The notes under the pieces: model-generated
Seen by the model: only the letters and a program-made list of their open reading frames with translations
What the model was told of the DNA's origin: nothing
The model's database searches: none
DNA from: an uncultured bacterium
GTDB lineage: Bacteria > Bacteroidota > Bacteroidia > Bacteroidales > Paludibacteraceae
Direction: 5' to 3'
Assembly (NCBI GenBank): GCA_946183755.1
Contig: CAMHCZ010000084.1
Location: 1 to 8,226, forward strand
DNA length: 8,226 nucleotides
Part shown: piece by piece, positions 1 through 6,580 of the stretch
Layout of the letters: each line of letters opens with the position of its first letter
How positions within the stretch are numbered: position 1 is the first letter of the stretch
Program-made: the position numbers and the translations under genes

Positions 1-455
1 TATTCGACTCACAGGAGGATGCTTGCGAAGGCATACTTGGCGGCAAGGTCAAGAAAGGCGACTGCGTAGTCATAACACACGAAGGACCTAAGGGCGGACC
101 TGGCATGCAGGAGATGCTCTACCCTACATCTTACATCAAGTCAATGCACATGGGCAAGGAGTGCGCCCTGATTACCGACGGACGTTTCTCTGGCGGAACA
201 TCAGGCTTGTCTATCGGACACATATCGCCAGAGGCTGCTGCAGGTGGCAACATCGGCAAAATCAAGGACGGCGACATCATCGTCATCGACATACCTTCAC
301 GCTCAATAAACGTGAAGCTCACCGACGAGGAACTGGCAGCACGTCCACAGCAGCCGCTCAAGCGCAAACGTGTGGTAAGCAAGGCTCTGCGCGCATACGC
401 ACAGTCAGTGTCATCGGCTGACAAGGGTGGCGTTAGAATTATTCCAGAAGATTAA
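1..455 (+). CDS. ilvD: Dihydroxy-acid dehydratase, C-terminal part (cut by the window edge)
   Basis: IlvD dehydrates 2,3-dihydroxy-isovalerate and 2,3-dihydroxy-3-methylvalerate to the 2-keto acids that precede valine and isoleucine, using an Fe-S cluster and Mg2+ in the cytoplasm. Reading starts in frame at base 3, and 150 codons remain before the TAA at 453-455, roughly the last quarter of a family that is usually 550-620 residues long. Visible family motifs are GPKGGPGMQEML and, further on, TDGRFSGG followed by GHISPEAAAGG. The Ser of DGRFSGG (codon 189-191) corresponds to the serine proposed as catalytic base in the IlvD/Edd family. The C-terminus ends normally, so only the 5' part is missing. 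ilvB starts 22 nt after the stop, which fits a common ilv operon. The related sugar-acid dehydratases (Edd) are less likely given the ilvB-ilvN neighbours. Confidence 0.96.
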   Translation, partial: FDSQEDACEGILGGKVKKGDCVVITHEGPKGGPGMQEMLYPTSYIKSMHMGKECALITDGRFSGGTSGLSIGHISPEAAAGGNIGKIKDGDIIVIDIPSRSINVKLTDEELAARPQQPLKRKRVVSKALRAYAQSVSSADKGGVRIIPED

Positions 456-477
456 AATTAAAAACAAAGACAAGATA

Positions 478-2178
478 ATGAAGTCAAAAGAATTAGCTGG
501 ACGATATGCGTTGATGGAATCGCTCAAAGCGGAGGGAGTCGACACCATATTCGGATATCCAGGAGGTTCTATAATACCGACATTTGATGCACTTTACGAC
601 TATCGCGACATTTTCAATTTCATACTCGTAAGGCACGAGCAGGCTGCCACACACGCAGCCGAAGGCTATGCCAGAGTGTCGGGAAAAGTGGGCGTTGTGC
701 TGCTGACATCCGGACCTGGCGCCACAAACGCCATAACCGGTATCGCCGACGCCATGATGGACAGCACTCCTATGGTCGTGATAGCAGGACAGGTGGCGTC
801 GCAGGCATTGGGCACCGACGCTTTCCAGGAGACTGACCTCGTGGGCATAACACAGCCTATCACAAAGTGGAGTTACCAGATAAGAAAGGCTGAGGACATC
901 GCATGGGCTGTGTCAAGAGCATTCTACATCGCCAGCACAGGAAGACCTGGTCCAGTCGTTCTGGACCTGACTAAGGACGCGCAGACTGAACTCTGCAACT
1001 TCGCATACAAGAAGTGCAGTTTCATCAGAAGCTACATCCCTTACCCAGAGATAGACGAGTTCAACGTTGAGCAGGCTGCCCACATCATAAACGCGGCTAA
1101 GAAGCCTTTCGCTCTGCTCGGTCAAGGTGTAATCCTGTCCAATGCGGAGAAGGAGGTCATGAAGTTCCTTGAAAAAGCGAACATTCCTGCTGCCACAACG
1201 CTTCTCGGACTGTCATGTCTGCCTTCCGACCACGAGCTGAACAAAGGCATGCTTGGCATGCACGGCAACTACGGTCCGAACATGAAGACCAACGAGTGCG
1301 ACGTGCTCATCGCCATAGGCATGAGATTCTCCGACCGTGTGACCGGCAACAAGAACACATACGCGAAACAGGCCAAGATACTCCACTTCGACATCGATCC
1401 AAGCGAGATAGGCAAGAACATCACTCCTACCCTCGGCATACTGGGCGACATCAAGGAGTCCATAACCATGGTGACTGAGAGGCTCAACGAAGCCAAGCAC
1501 AAGGAATGGATCGACTCGTTCAAGCCGCTGGAGAACAAGGAGCATGAGAAGGTCTTCGTCAAGGAGGTGGAGAACTGCACCGGCGACATTCACATGGGCG
1601 AGGTGGTTGACAAGATAAGCAAAGCCACTGGCGACAAGGCCGTTCTCGTGACCGACGTCGGACAGAACCAGATAATGAGCGCGAGATACTTCAGATACAA
1701 GCAGACACGAAGCGTCATCACATCCGGCGGTCTGGGCACAATGGGATTCGGACTGCCAGCTGCCATGGGCGCTAAAGTCGGAGCTCCAGAGAGAACCGTA
1801 TGCGCGTTCTGTGGCGACGGCGGTATGCAGATGACCATCGAGGAGCTCGGAACAATAATGCAAAGCAACATCGGCGTGAAAATCATACTGCTGAACAACA
1901 ACAAGCTGGGCATGGTGAGACAGTGGCAGGAGCTCTTCTGGCACAAGCGCTACTCGTTCACCGACATGCTCAATCCGGACTTCAGCATGATTGCGTCTGC
2001 CTACGGAATAAGAAACTCCGTCGTGGAGAAAAGAGAAGACCTCGACAAAGGCATCGCCGACATGCTCAAGGACGACAAGGCCTATGTGCTTATCGTGAAC
2101 CTCGAGGAGTGCGGAATGGTTTACCCAATGACCCCTGCCGGCGATGATGTTACAAATGTCCTATTAGAGAAGAAATAA
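478..2178 (+). CDS. ilvB: Acetolactate synthase, large catalytic subunit
   Basis: This ThDP-dependent enzyme condenses two pyruvates to 2-acetolactate, or pyruvate plus 2-ketobutyrate to 2-aceto-2-hydroxybutyrate, the first common step of branched-chain amino acid synthesis. The 566-residue length is normal for the family. Domains in order: the N-terminal ThDP pyrimidine domain (about 5-170) with YPGGSIIP, the catalytic Glu54 in RHEQAA and GTDAFQE (112-118); a central FAD-type domain (about 190-330) with the HGNYGPNM and MRFSDRVTG stretches; and the C-terminal ThDP pyrophosphate domain with GDG (446-448) and NNN (473-475). Trp483 matches the conserved herbicide-site tryptophan of plant AHAS. 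Ala107 stands where plants have the sulfonylurea-site proline, which is common in bacteria. I chose ATG 478 because the protein then begins just before the conserved fold. An in-frame GTG at 427 would overlap ilvD. Only weak purine-rich sequence precedes the start. ilvN follows after 8 nt. Confidence 0.97.
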   Translation: MKSKELAGRYALMESLKAEGVDTIFGYPGGSIIPTFDALYDYRDIFNFILVRHEQAATHAAEGYARVSGKVGVVLLTSGPGATNAITGIADAMMDSTPMVVIAGQVASQALGTDAFQETDLVGITQPITKWSYQIRKAEDIAWAVSRAFYIASTGRPGPVVLDLTKDAQTELCNFAYKKCSFIRSYIPYPEIDEFNVEQAAHIINAAKKPFALLGQGVILSNAEKEVMKFLEKANIPAATTLLGLSCLPSDHELNKGMLGMHGNYGPNMKTNECDVLIAIGMRFSDRVTGNKNTYAKQAKILHFDIDPSEIGKNITPTLGILGDIKESITMVTERLNEAKHKEWIDSFKPLENKEHEKVFVKEVENCTGDIHMGEVVDKISKATGDKAVLVTDVGQNQIMSARYFRYKQTRSVITSGGLGTMGFGLPAAMGAKVGAPERTVCAFCGDGGMQMTIEELGTIMQSNIGVKIILLNNNKLGMVRQWQELFWHKRYSFTDMLNPDFSMIASAYGIRNSVVEKREDLDKGIADMLKDDKAYVLIVNLEECGMVYPMTPAGDDVTNVLLEKK

Positions 2179-2186
2179 CGACAACC

Positions 2187-2750
2187 ATGGAAGAAAAAAC
2201 ACTATACACAGTAACAATATTTTCTGAAAACCGTGTCGGTCTGTTAAACCAGATCTCTATCATATTCAACCGAAGACAATTGAATATCGAGACATTGAGC
2301 GTGTCGCCATCGGCTTTGGAAGGCATACACAAGTTCACCATCACGACATACACCGATCTGGAGACTATACAGAAGGTCGTAAAGCAGATAGACAAGAGAG
2401 TCGATATACTCAAGGCTTACTACAACACCGACAGCGAGCTGGTTTACCAGGAAATCGCCCTCTACAAGATTGCGACTGACGCGCTGATAGAGAAAGGCTC
2501 GGTCGAGAACCTGATAAGAAAATACAACATCAGGATTCTTGAGATGAACGACACTTGCGTCGTGTTCGAGAAGACCGGTCTCTACGACGAGACACAGCAG
2601 CTTTTCGAAGAACTGAGCAAGACTGTGGGCGTGCTGCAGTTCATCCGCTCGGGAAGAGTTGCCATAACAAGGTCGAAGGTCGAAAGACTGTCCGACATGC
2701 TTGCCGAGATAGAAGAGACTCTGGCGCAGAAAAAGAACCGCAAAAAGTAA
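2187..2750 (+). CDS. ilvN: Acetolactate synthase, small regulatory subunit
   Basis: This is the regulatory partner of IlvB. It activates the catalytic subunit and usually carries valine feedback inhibition. Its 187 residues fit the family (about 160-190). An N-terminal ACT domain (about 5-80) begins with LYTVTIFSENRVGLLNQI and contains the LNIETLSVSP segment. Asn15, Gly18 and Asn33 align by eye with E. coli IlvH Asn11, Gly14 and Asn29 at the valine site, so valine sensitivity is probably kept; this is inference. The C-terminal small-subunit domain (about 85-165) includes YQEIALYKI and IRSGRVAITR, followed by a basic end (KKNRKK). ATG 2187 lies 8 nt after the ilvB stop, indicating co-transcription and probably matched synthesis of the two subunits. 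A terminator-like hairpin follows 16 nt downstream. The symbol could equally be ilvH. Confidence 0.95.
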   Translation: MEEKTLYTVTIFSENRVGLLNQISIIFNRRQLNIETLSVSPSALEGIHKFTITTYTDLETIQKVVKQIDKRVDILKAYYNTDSELVYQEIALYKIATDALIEKGSVENLIRKYNIRILEMNDTCVVFEKTGLYDETQQLFEELSKTVGVLQFIRSGRVAITRSKVERLSDMLAEIEETLAQKKNRKK

Positions 2751-2765
2751 ACGAAACACTAACCT

Positions 2766-2803
2766 GCCATAGGCCTCTGAACACATGGAGGTCTATGGCT
2801 TTT
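2766..2803 (+). terminator. Hairpin with short T run between ilvN and the thioesterase gene
   Basis: Left arm 2766-2777 (GCCATAGGCCTC) pairs along its full length with right arm 2788-2799 (GAGGTCTATGGC), with one G-U pair and a 10-nt loop. TTTT follows at 2800-2803, then ATAT. This has the form of an intrinsic terminator, with a shorter T run than usual. It lies after ilvN but ends only 10 nt before the thioesterase ATG at 2814, leaving no room for a separate promoter downstream. It may therefore be a partial terminator that lowers thioesterase expression relative to ilvDBN, or a structure that hinders translation initiation. The stem is certain; its role is inference. Confidence 0.65.
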
Positions 2804-2813
2804 ATATGAAAAT

Positions 2814-3545
2814 ATGTCAGGAAACGTCGGGGTATTCCCTATGGTAATAGAGCCATCGAGATGCGATTTCAACGGAAACGCGCCATTAACCTATCTGTGC
2901 GACAAGGCACTGCAGGTAGCTACTATTCATGCGCACAAAAACGGATTCGGATTTGATGTCATGGACAGCATAAGAAAGGCGTGGGTCATATCAAGAATGG
3001 GATTCTACATAACAAGATACCCGGCGCACGACGAGCATGTGACATACAGAACATGGGTTAACAGCGTGGAAAGGCTCTTCACAAGAAGAAACTTCGAAAT
3101 CATCGACGACAACGGCTACAGCATAATGCAGGCGCAGTCGTTCTGGGCTGCCATCGACTTCGACACAAGACGCCCGACCGACCTGACCGAGATGAACAAC
3201 GGAGCGCTGATGCCGACCATCACCCCAGACAGCGAGGAGTACAACGCCCCACGACTGAGAAAGATTCCTGCTGTGGAAAGCCAGCCTGTGTTCACTCACA
3301 AAGCCGTTTACAGCGACATAGACGTGAACCGACACTTCAACAGCGTCAAGTACATCGAACACGCTCTGGATTTGTACGACGAGGAACTGTTCTCGGGCAA
3401 GGAGGTGAAGGAGATGGAGGTCGTGTTCCTCAACGAGACTCTCGCCGGCACCAACATGGCGTTCTGCAAGGAGAACGGAGTCGTGGACATAAAAAACGCC
3501 GACAACGGAGATTCCCTTTGCCGGCTGTCTTTCAAATTCAGCTGA
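2814..3545 (+). CDS. Acyl-ACP thioesterase (FatA/FatB type)
   Basis: The protein is predicted to hydrolyse acyl-acyl carrier protein to free fatty acid and ACP in the cytoplasm. It has 243 residues, usual for bacterial members of the acyl-ACP thioesterase family, which consist of two hotdog domains. The second hotdog carries the family's active-site motif: Asp170, Asn172 and His174 in DIDVNRHFN. Glu208 in FLNETLAG matches by eye the catalytic Glu of plant FatB. The first hotdog (about 15-140) holds KAWVISRMGFYI and a conserved-looking AQSFWAAIDFDTRRP. ATG 2814 is preferred because it leaves a short N-terminus ahead of the first strand; Met10 is a possible alternative. In Bacteroides this gene sits inside the ilv operon, between ilvN and ilvC, and may help supply or recycle branched-chain acyl groups, although that role is not established. 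Here it is the last gene of the + strand block, 63 nt after ilvN. Its chain-length preference cannot be read from the sequence. Confidence 0.88.
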   Translation: MSGNVGVFPMVIEPSRCDFNGNAPLTYLCDKALQVATIHAHKNGFGFDVMDSIRKAWVISRMGFYITRYPAHDEHVTYRTWVNSVERLFTRRNFEIIDDNGYSIMQAQSFWAAIDFDTRRPTDLTEMNNGALMPTITPDSEEYNAPRLRKIPAVESQPVFTHKAVYSDIDVNRHFNSVKYIEHALDLYDEELFSGKEVKEMEVVFLNETLAGTNMAFCKENGVVDIKNADNGDSLCRLSFKFS

Positions 3546-3552
3546 AAAAAAA

Positions 3553-4887
3553 TCAGTTCTTATTCATTGCTATGCGTGCCTTAATCTCTAAGGTGCGCAG
3601 CATGTCTTTGTAGGCGTTGTTCTTGTTCTGCTGCTCCACAGAAAGGTCGGAGTCGGAATTGCCGCCCCACCTTCTGCACAAATACAGCGACTCGAATATC
3701 CTGCCCAATTTCCACTCCCTGCACATGCGCAGACCTACGGCATAGTCCTCGCCATAGCTCGTGTTCGGGAAGTTTATCTCTCGGAGCAGCGGAGTGTAGA
3801 ACGCTCTCGGAGCGCCAAGTCCGTTGATTCTCAAGGCATTGTTATGTCCGTTATCGTCGGTCCATTCCTTGTGGTCTATGAGTCCAGGAGGCAGTATGTT
3901 CATGTCGAAATCTGTCAACGTATATGAACCTATGAGCATGGCGCATTTGTTTGCGTAGAATCCGTCAACGACCTTCTGCAAGGTGTTTTCCGAAGAATAG
4001 ACGTCGTCGCTGTCAAGCTGCACAGCGAACATTCCGCACTTATCGGAATGAACAGCCACATTCCAGCATCCGCCTATGCCGAGCGTTTCCGACTCCGGCA
4101 CGATGTGCACCACCCTGTCGTCTGCCGCCGCCAACGACTCCAGTATCTGCGAAGTCGAGTCGGTCGAGTGATTATCCACAACAATGACATTGAACTTGAA
4201 GCCGGTCTTCTGCGACAGAGCCGATTTCACAGCGTCGGCAACCGTCTTTTCACGATTGCGCACCGGTATCACCACCGAAGCCGTAAACTCGAAATTATCA
4301 GCATCAAAATCGACATTCTGCGTTCTCGGACTGAGGTACGCGCCAATCCTACGCAAATGGTCGGTGCAAACAGCCTCCATCTCTTTCTGGATTTCAGCGT
4401 TCTTCTGCTTCACATAGTCGAACTGCTTCTCGCCGCTCTTCCTGTTGTCGTCCTTGACCGACACATACAGTGGCTCACGGAGATGAAACGGCAGGGTGAC
4501 TCTGCTCAACGCGAGCTTCAGACTGTAAAGCGCGCCGAACTCCAGTCCCGGCAAGACCTCACGAGCCGCCGCCTTCAACGACTCCGCATCAAAGAGCATC
4601 AGGTCGCCAAACGAGAAATCGTCACGGACACTGCCCTGCTGATAATCGATATTCGGAACGATGGAAACCTTGCCGCCGTCCGACATGTAGAAGTCGGAGT
4701 AAACAAACGACGCGCCCGAATATTCCTTCGCCTGAATGAACCTCAGCACCGACTCGTCTGATATTTCCGGCTGCTTTTCCGATGTGTAGAGAAACACATA
4801 CTGGCTCGAAACGCCGTCAATCAGCTTCAGCAAAGTCTCTGTGGAAACGTGTTTCCCTACATGTGCAAATGTGAAATCCTTTTTCAT
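3553..4887 (-). CDS. Family 2 glycosyltransferase with an extra N-terminal domain
   Basis: This is a predicted inverting GT-A glycosyltransferase that transfers a sugar from a nucleotide-sugar donor; donor and acceptor cannot be told from sequence. The GT2 domain occupies about 200-410 of 444 residues. It has SVVIPVRNREKTV (204-216), the donor-binding VVDNHSTD (236-243), the metal-binding LDSDD (291-295), a GED at 379-381 likely to supply the catalytic acid/base, and CRRWGGNSD near the end, which resembles the (Q/R)xxRW-like C-terminal motif of GT2 enzymes. The first 200 residues (including VYSDFY at 62-67, IDYQQGSVRDDFSFGD at about 80-95 and ALYSLKLALSR) look like a second, degenerate GT-A-like half, but without a clear DxD. 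There is no signal peptide or membrane segment, so the enzyme is probably cytoplasmic. ATG 4887 lies 5 nt after the DUF4924 gene, so it is the last gene of that operon. It ends 7 nt from the convergent thioesterase gene, beside a run of 8 T on its own strand. Confidence 0.85.
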   Translation of the reverse strand: MKKDFTFAHVGKHVSTETLLKLIDGVSSQYVFLYTSEKQPEISDESVLRFIQAKEYSGASFVYSDFYMSDGGKVSIVPNIDYQQGSVRDDFSFGDLMLFDAESLKAAAREVLPGLEFGALYSLKLALSRVTLPFHLREPLYVSVKDDNRKSGEKQFDYVKQKNAEIQKEMEAVCTDHLRRIGAYLSPRTQNVDFDADNFEFTASVVIPVRNREKTVADAVKSALSQKTGFKFNVIVVDNHSTDSTSQILESLAAADDRVVHIVPESETLGIGGCWNVAVHSDKCGMFAVQLDSDDVYSSENTLQKVVDGFYANKCAMLIGSYTLTDFDMNILPPGLIDHKEWTDDNGHNNALRINGLGAPRAFYTPLLREINFPNTSYGEDYAVGLRMCREWKLGRIFESLYLCRRWGGNSDSDLSVEQQNKNNAYKDMLRTLEIKARIAMNKN

Positions 4888-4892
4888 AAGTC

Positions 4893-5444
4893 TTATGCTA
4901 TTTCAAGATCCAGCTTGTCGGCCTTGTAGTCGTTATATAGCGCCGAAAGCCTCGCTAAGAACTTCGTGATTACGCCCAGCGCCTCCGATGTCTGCTCCGT
5001 CACCTTCTCCCCCTTCAGCCTCAGCACGAGTATGCCGTAAAGGAATGACAGCGCCACCTCCATGTCGTTCGCCTCGGGGTTGTTCTCCTTGGCTCTGAGC
5101 TCCGAGATGAAAGGCAGCGCCTTGTAGTACGAAGCCGTGTACTCAGGATACTTCATCGACATGAGCAGCGTCTTGTGCAGCGTGTTCAGTTCGTTCAGAG
5201 TGTTGGTCACCATCTGCAGGTGGCCTTTCTCCTTCACGCCCTCCATGCGCATCATGTCTATCAGGCTCTCGTACCACTCTGTCAGCTGTCGCCTTTTCTC
5301 GTCGTCGAGCTGGAATCTTGATATTATGTTGGTCTTTATCTTGTCTATGTCAAACTGGAATGTCCTGATTATATCCTCTATCTGCCACATGTAGAGTATA
5401 TACTCGGATACATTCTCTTTCTTTTTCTGCGATGCTATGAACAT
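4893..5444 (-). CDS. DUF4924 family protein of unknown function
   Basis: This 183-residue protein appears almost wholly alpha-helical and lacks a signal peptide or membrane segment. I recognise it from its N-terminus, MFIASQKKKENVSEYILYMWQIEDIIR, which matches my memory of DUF4924, a family largely confined to Bacteroidetes; no biochemical function is known to me. Other visible stretches are WYESLIDMMRMEGVKEKGH (about 58-76) and a Leu-rich helix LSFLYGILVLRLKGEKVTEQT in the C-terminal half. No catalytic motif stands out, which suits a binding or scaffold role, but that is a guess. The start at 5444 lies 7 nt from the stop of the S4-domain gene, and the glycosyltransferase starts 5 nt after its own stop. 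It therefore belongs to the pth-hslR operon and may be linked to translation or simply co-regulated. Confidence 0.8.
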   Translation of the reverse strand: MFIASQKKKENVSEYILYMWQIEDIIRTFQFDIDKIKTNIISRFQLDDEKRRQLTEWYESLIDMMRMEGVKEKGHLQMVTNTLNELNTLHKTLLMSMKYPEYTASYYKALPFISELRAKENNPEANDMEVALSFLYGILVLRLKGEKVTEQTSEALGVITKFLARLSALYNDYKADKLDLEIA

Positions 5445-5451
5445 ACCTTTA

Positions 5452-5916
5452 TTATATATTATTTGGAGCGTTTACGAAATCCATGTCAACCTCGTCGTCG
5501 TCATCATCGTCGAAATTCCAGTCCTCATCTATGAAATACATTTCCTCGGCGAAGTCGTCGATGTCACGCCTTTCCTTCTTGGTCGGTCTGCCCAGACCCT
5601 TCTGACGACGGGAGCTTGCCGCGAGTTTCTGCAGTTCAATCAGCTCCAGCTGGTCTTTCGTTGTCACGTTAAGCATGAAGTCGGGCACCAGCTTCGCGCC
5701 CATCCTGTTGTGCGCCAAGGCAAGCACCTTGAACGAGCATGTCACAGGACCTTTCTTTATGCCTATCACATCGCCCACCTTCACCGTGCGCGACGGCTTG
5801 GCGAAAGCGTTGTCCACCAGGACCTTGTTCTTCTTGCAGGCATCTGCCGCCTTGCTTCTGGTCTTGAACAGGCGCACCGCCCACATCCATTTATCTATTC
5901 TGACTTCCGACGGCAT
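5452..5916 (-). CDS. hslR: S4-domain RNA-binding protein, Hsp15 (HslR) family, with acidic tail
   Basis: Proteins of the Hsp15/HslR family bind free 50S subunits that still carry a peptidyl-tRNA and help recycle them; the Firmicutes relative RqcP works in ribosome-associated quality control. The S4 domain covers about 5-66, beginning RIDKWMWAVRLFKTRSKA with KVLVDNAFAKPSRTVKVGD downstream. The conserved HslR region LGRPTKKERRDID follows at 108-120. The protein has 154 residues against 133 in E. coli. The excess is a strongly acidic C-terminus (about 118-146) with six consecutive Asp at 136-141, opposite in charge to the basic tail of E. coli Hsp15. It starts at 5916, 4 nt after the pth stop, and precedes the DUF4924 gene by 7 nt, so it is translated from the pth operon. 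Assignment to the family is firm; whether it acts like Hsp15 or like RqcP is open. Confidence 0.9.
   Translation of the reverse strand: MPSEVRIDKWMWAVRLFKTRSKAADACKKNKVLVDNAFAKPSRTVKVGDVIGIKKGPVTCSFKVLALAHNRMGAKLVPDFMLNVTTKDQLELIELQKLAASSRRQKGLGRPTKKERRDIDDFAEEMYFIDEDWNFDDDDDDEVDMDFVNAPNNI
5494..5511 (-). repeat. Six-codon Asp trinucleotide run in hslR
   Basis: Six consecutive GAC/GAT codons encode Asp136-Asp141 in the acidic tail of the S4-domain protein. The two synonymous codons are mixed, but several identical neighbours occur, so the run could change length by slippage without a frameshift. Confidence 0.7.
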
Positions 5917-5920
5917 AGGG

Positions 5921-6484
5921 CTATTTGTTGTTAAACTGGTTCATAGTCGTCTGTATGCCTGCCAGACAGAAGGATGTTATCATGTCGCCGGCTATCTCCA
6001 GACGGGCTGGCAACTGCTCCTGCTGCTCGCTTGTGAAGTTGCCCAGCACATAGTCTATCTGACCTCCGCGCGGATAGTCGTTGCCCAGTCCGAACCTCAG
6101 TCGCGCGTATGCGTCGGTCTTCAGCAGTTCCTCTATATTCTTCAGCCCGTTATGTCCGGCTGCCGAGCCCTTGGGCTTCAGTCTGAGCGCGCCGAACGGC
6201 AACGCCAGATCATCCACTATCACAAGAAGGTTCTCCAGCTGGATATTCTCCTTCTGCATCCAGTATCTGACCGCGTTTCCTGAAAGGTTCATGAACGTAT
6301 TGGGCTTCAGCAGGATGATTTTCCTGCCCTTCACCGACACTTCCGCCGTAGCGCCGTATCTCTGCTCGGAGAAGAACACGCCGTTTCTTCGCGCGAAGTC
6401 GTCAACCACCATGAATCCGGCATTGTGTCTCGTGCCTTCATACTCTGCGCCGATATTCCCTAAACCCACTACCAAGTACTTCAT
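5921..6484 (-). CDS. pth: Peptidyl-tRNA hydrolase
   Basis: Pth cleaves the ester bond of peptidyl-tRNAs that fall off or are released from ribosomes, returning free tRNA; bacteria normally need it for growth. The protein has 187 residues, normal for the family. Visible active-site residues are Asn10 in VGLGN, His20 in TRHNAG (same number as the catalytic His of E. coli), Asn66 in TFMNLSG, Asp91 in VDDLALPFG, and His111-Asn112 in GSAAGHNGLKNIE. The usual RFGLG and substrate-loop region follow at about 128-145. The start at 6484 gives the canonical MKYLVVGLGN opening. The gene lies downstream of rplY but beyond an intrinsic terminator, and hslR follows after 4 nt. Its expression would need read-through from rplY or a promoter in the short 6485-6512 stretch, where I see no good match. 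Confidence 0.97.
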   Translation of the reverse strand: MKYLVVGLGNIGAEYEGTRHNAGFMVVDDFARRNGVFFSEQRYGATAEVSVKGRKIILLKPNTFMNLSGNAVRYWMQKENIQLENLLVIVDDLALPFGALRLKPKGSAAGHNGLKNIEELLKTDAYARLRFGLGNDYPRGGQIDYVLGNFTSEQQEQLPARLEIAGDMITSFCLAGIQTTMNQFNNK

Positions 6485-6512
6485 TTCAATTCGTTTTTCT
6501 GTCGTGTGCTAT

Positions 6513-6556
6513 AAAAAAAAGAACTGTCCGCAAATATAACAATTACGGACAGTTTT
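6513..6556 (-). terminator. Intrinsic terminator downstream of rplY
   Basis: Read on the - strand, AACTGTCCG (6554-6546) pairs perfectly with CGGACAGTT (6530-6522) around a 15-nt AT-rich loop. After one C, eight T follow (6520-6513). The outer AA before the stem can also pair with the T run. This is a classic strong terminator starting about 25 nt after the rplY stop. On the + strand the same stem is followed by TTTTCTT, so it could work weakly in both directions. It separates rplY from pth. Confidence 0.85.
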
Positions 6557-6580
6557 CTTATGTCAATCTAATGATTTGAC

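Noticed and set aside
427..477. In-frame GTG at 427 as a longer ilvB start, overlapping ilvD
   Set aside because: The added 17 residues are Lys/Ile-rich, come from the ilvD end and linker sequence, and are not needed for the fold. ATG 478 gives a normal ilvB N-terminus.
1213..1944. Long open frame (243 codons) antisense to ilvB
   Set aside because: It lies wholly inside a clearly coding, conserved gene. Its His/Val-rich translation matches no family and looks like a codon-bias shadow.
3537..3552. Palindrome TTCAGCTGAA next to eight A as a terminator between the convergent genes
   Set aside because: The palindrome has no loop. On the + strand it is followed by A rather than T, and on the - strand the T run comes before it, so it does not have terminator form in either direction.
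4048..4761. Long open frame (237 codons) on the + strand opposite the glycosyltransferase
   Set aside because: The Arg/His-rich translation has no recognisable domain, and the opposite strand carries intact GT2 motifs in frame.
5675..6283. Open frame on the + strand opposite hslR and pth
   Set aside because: It spans two confidently assigned genes and their junction, and its translation has no family features.
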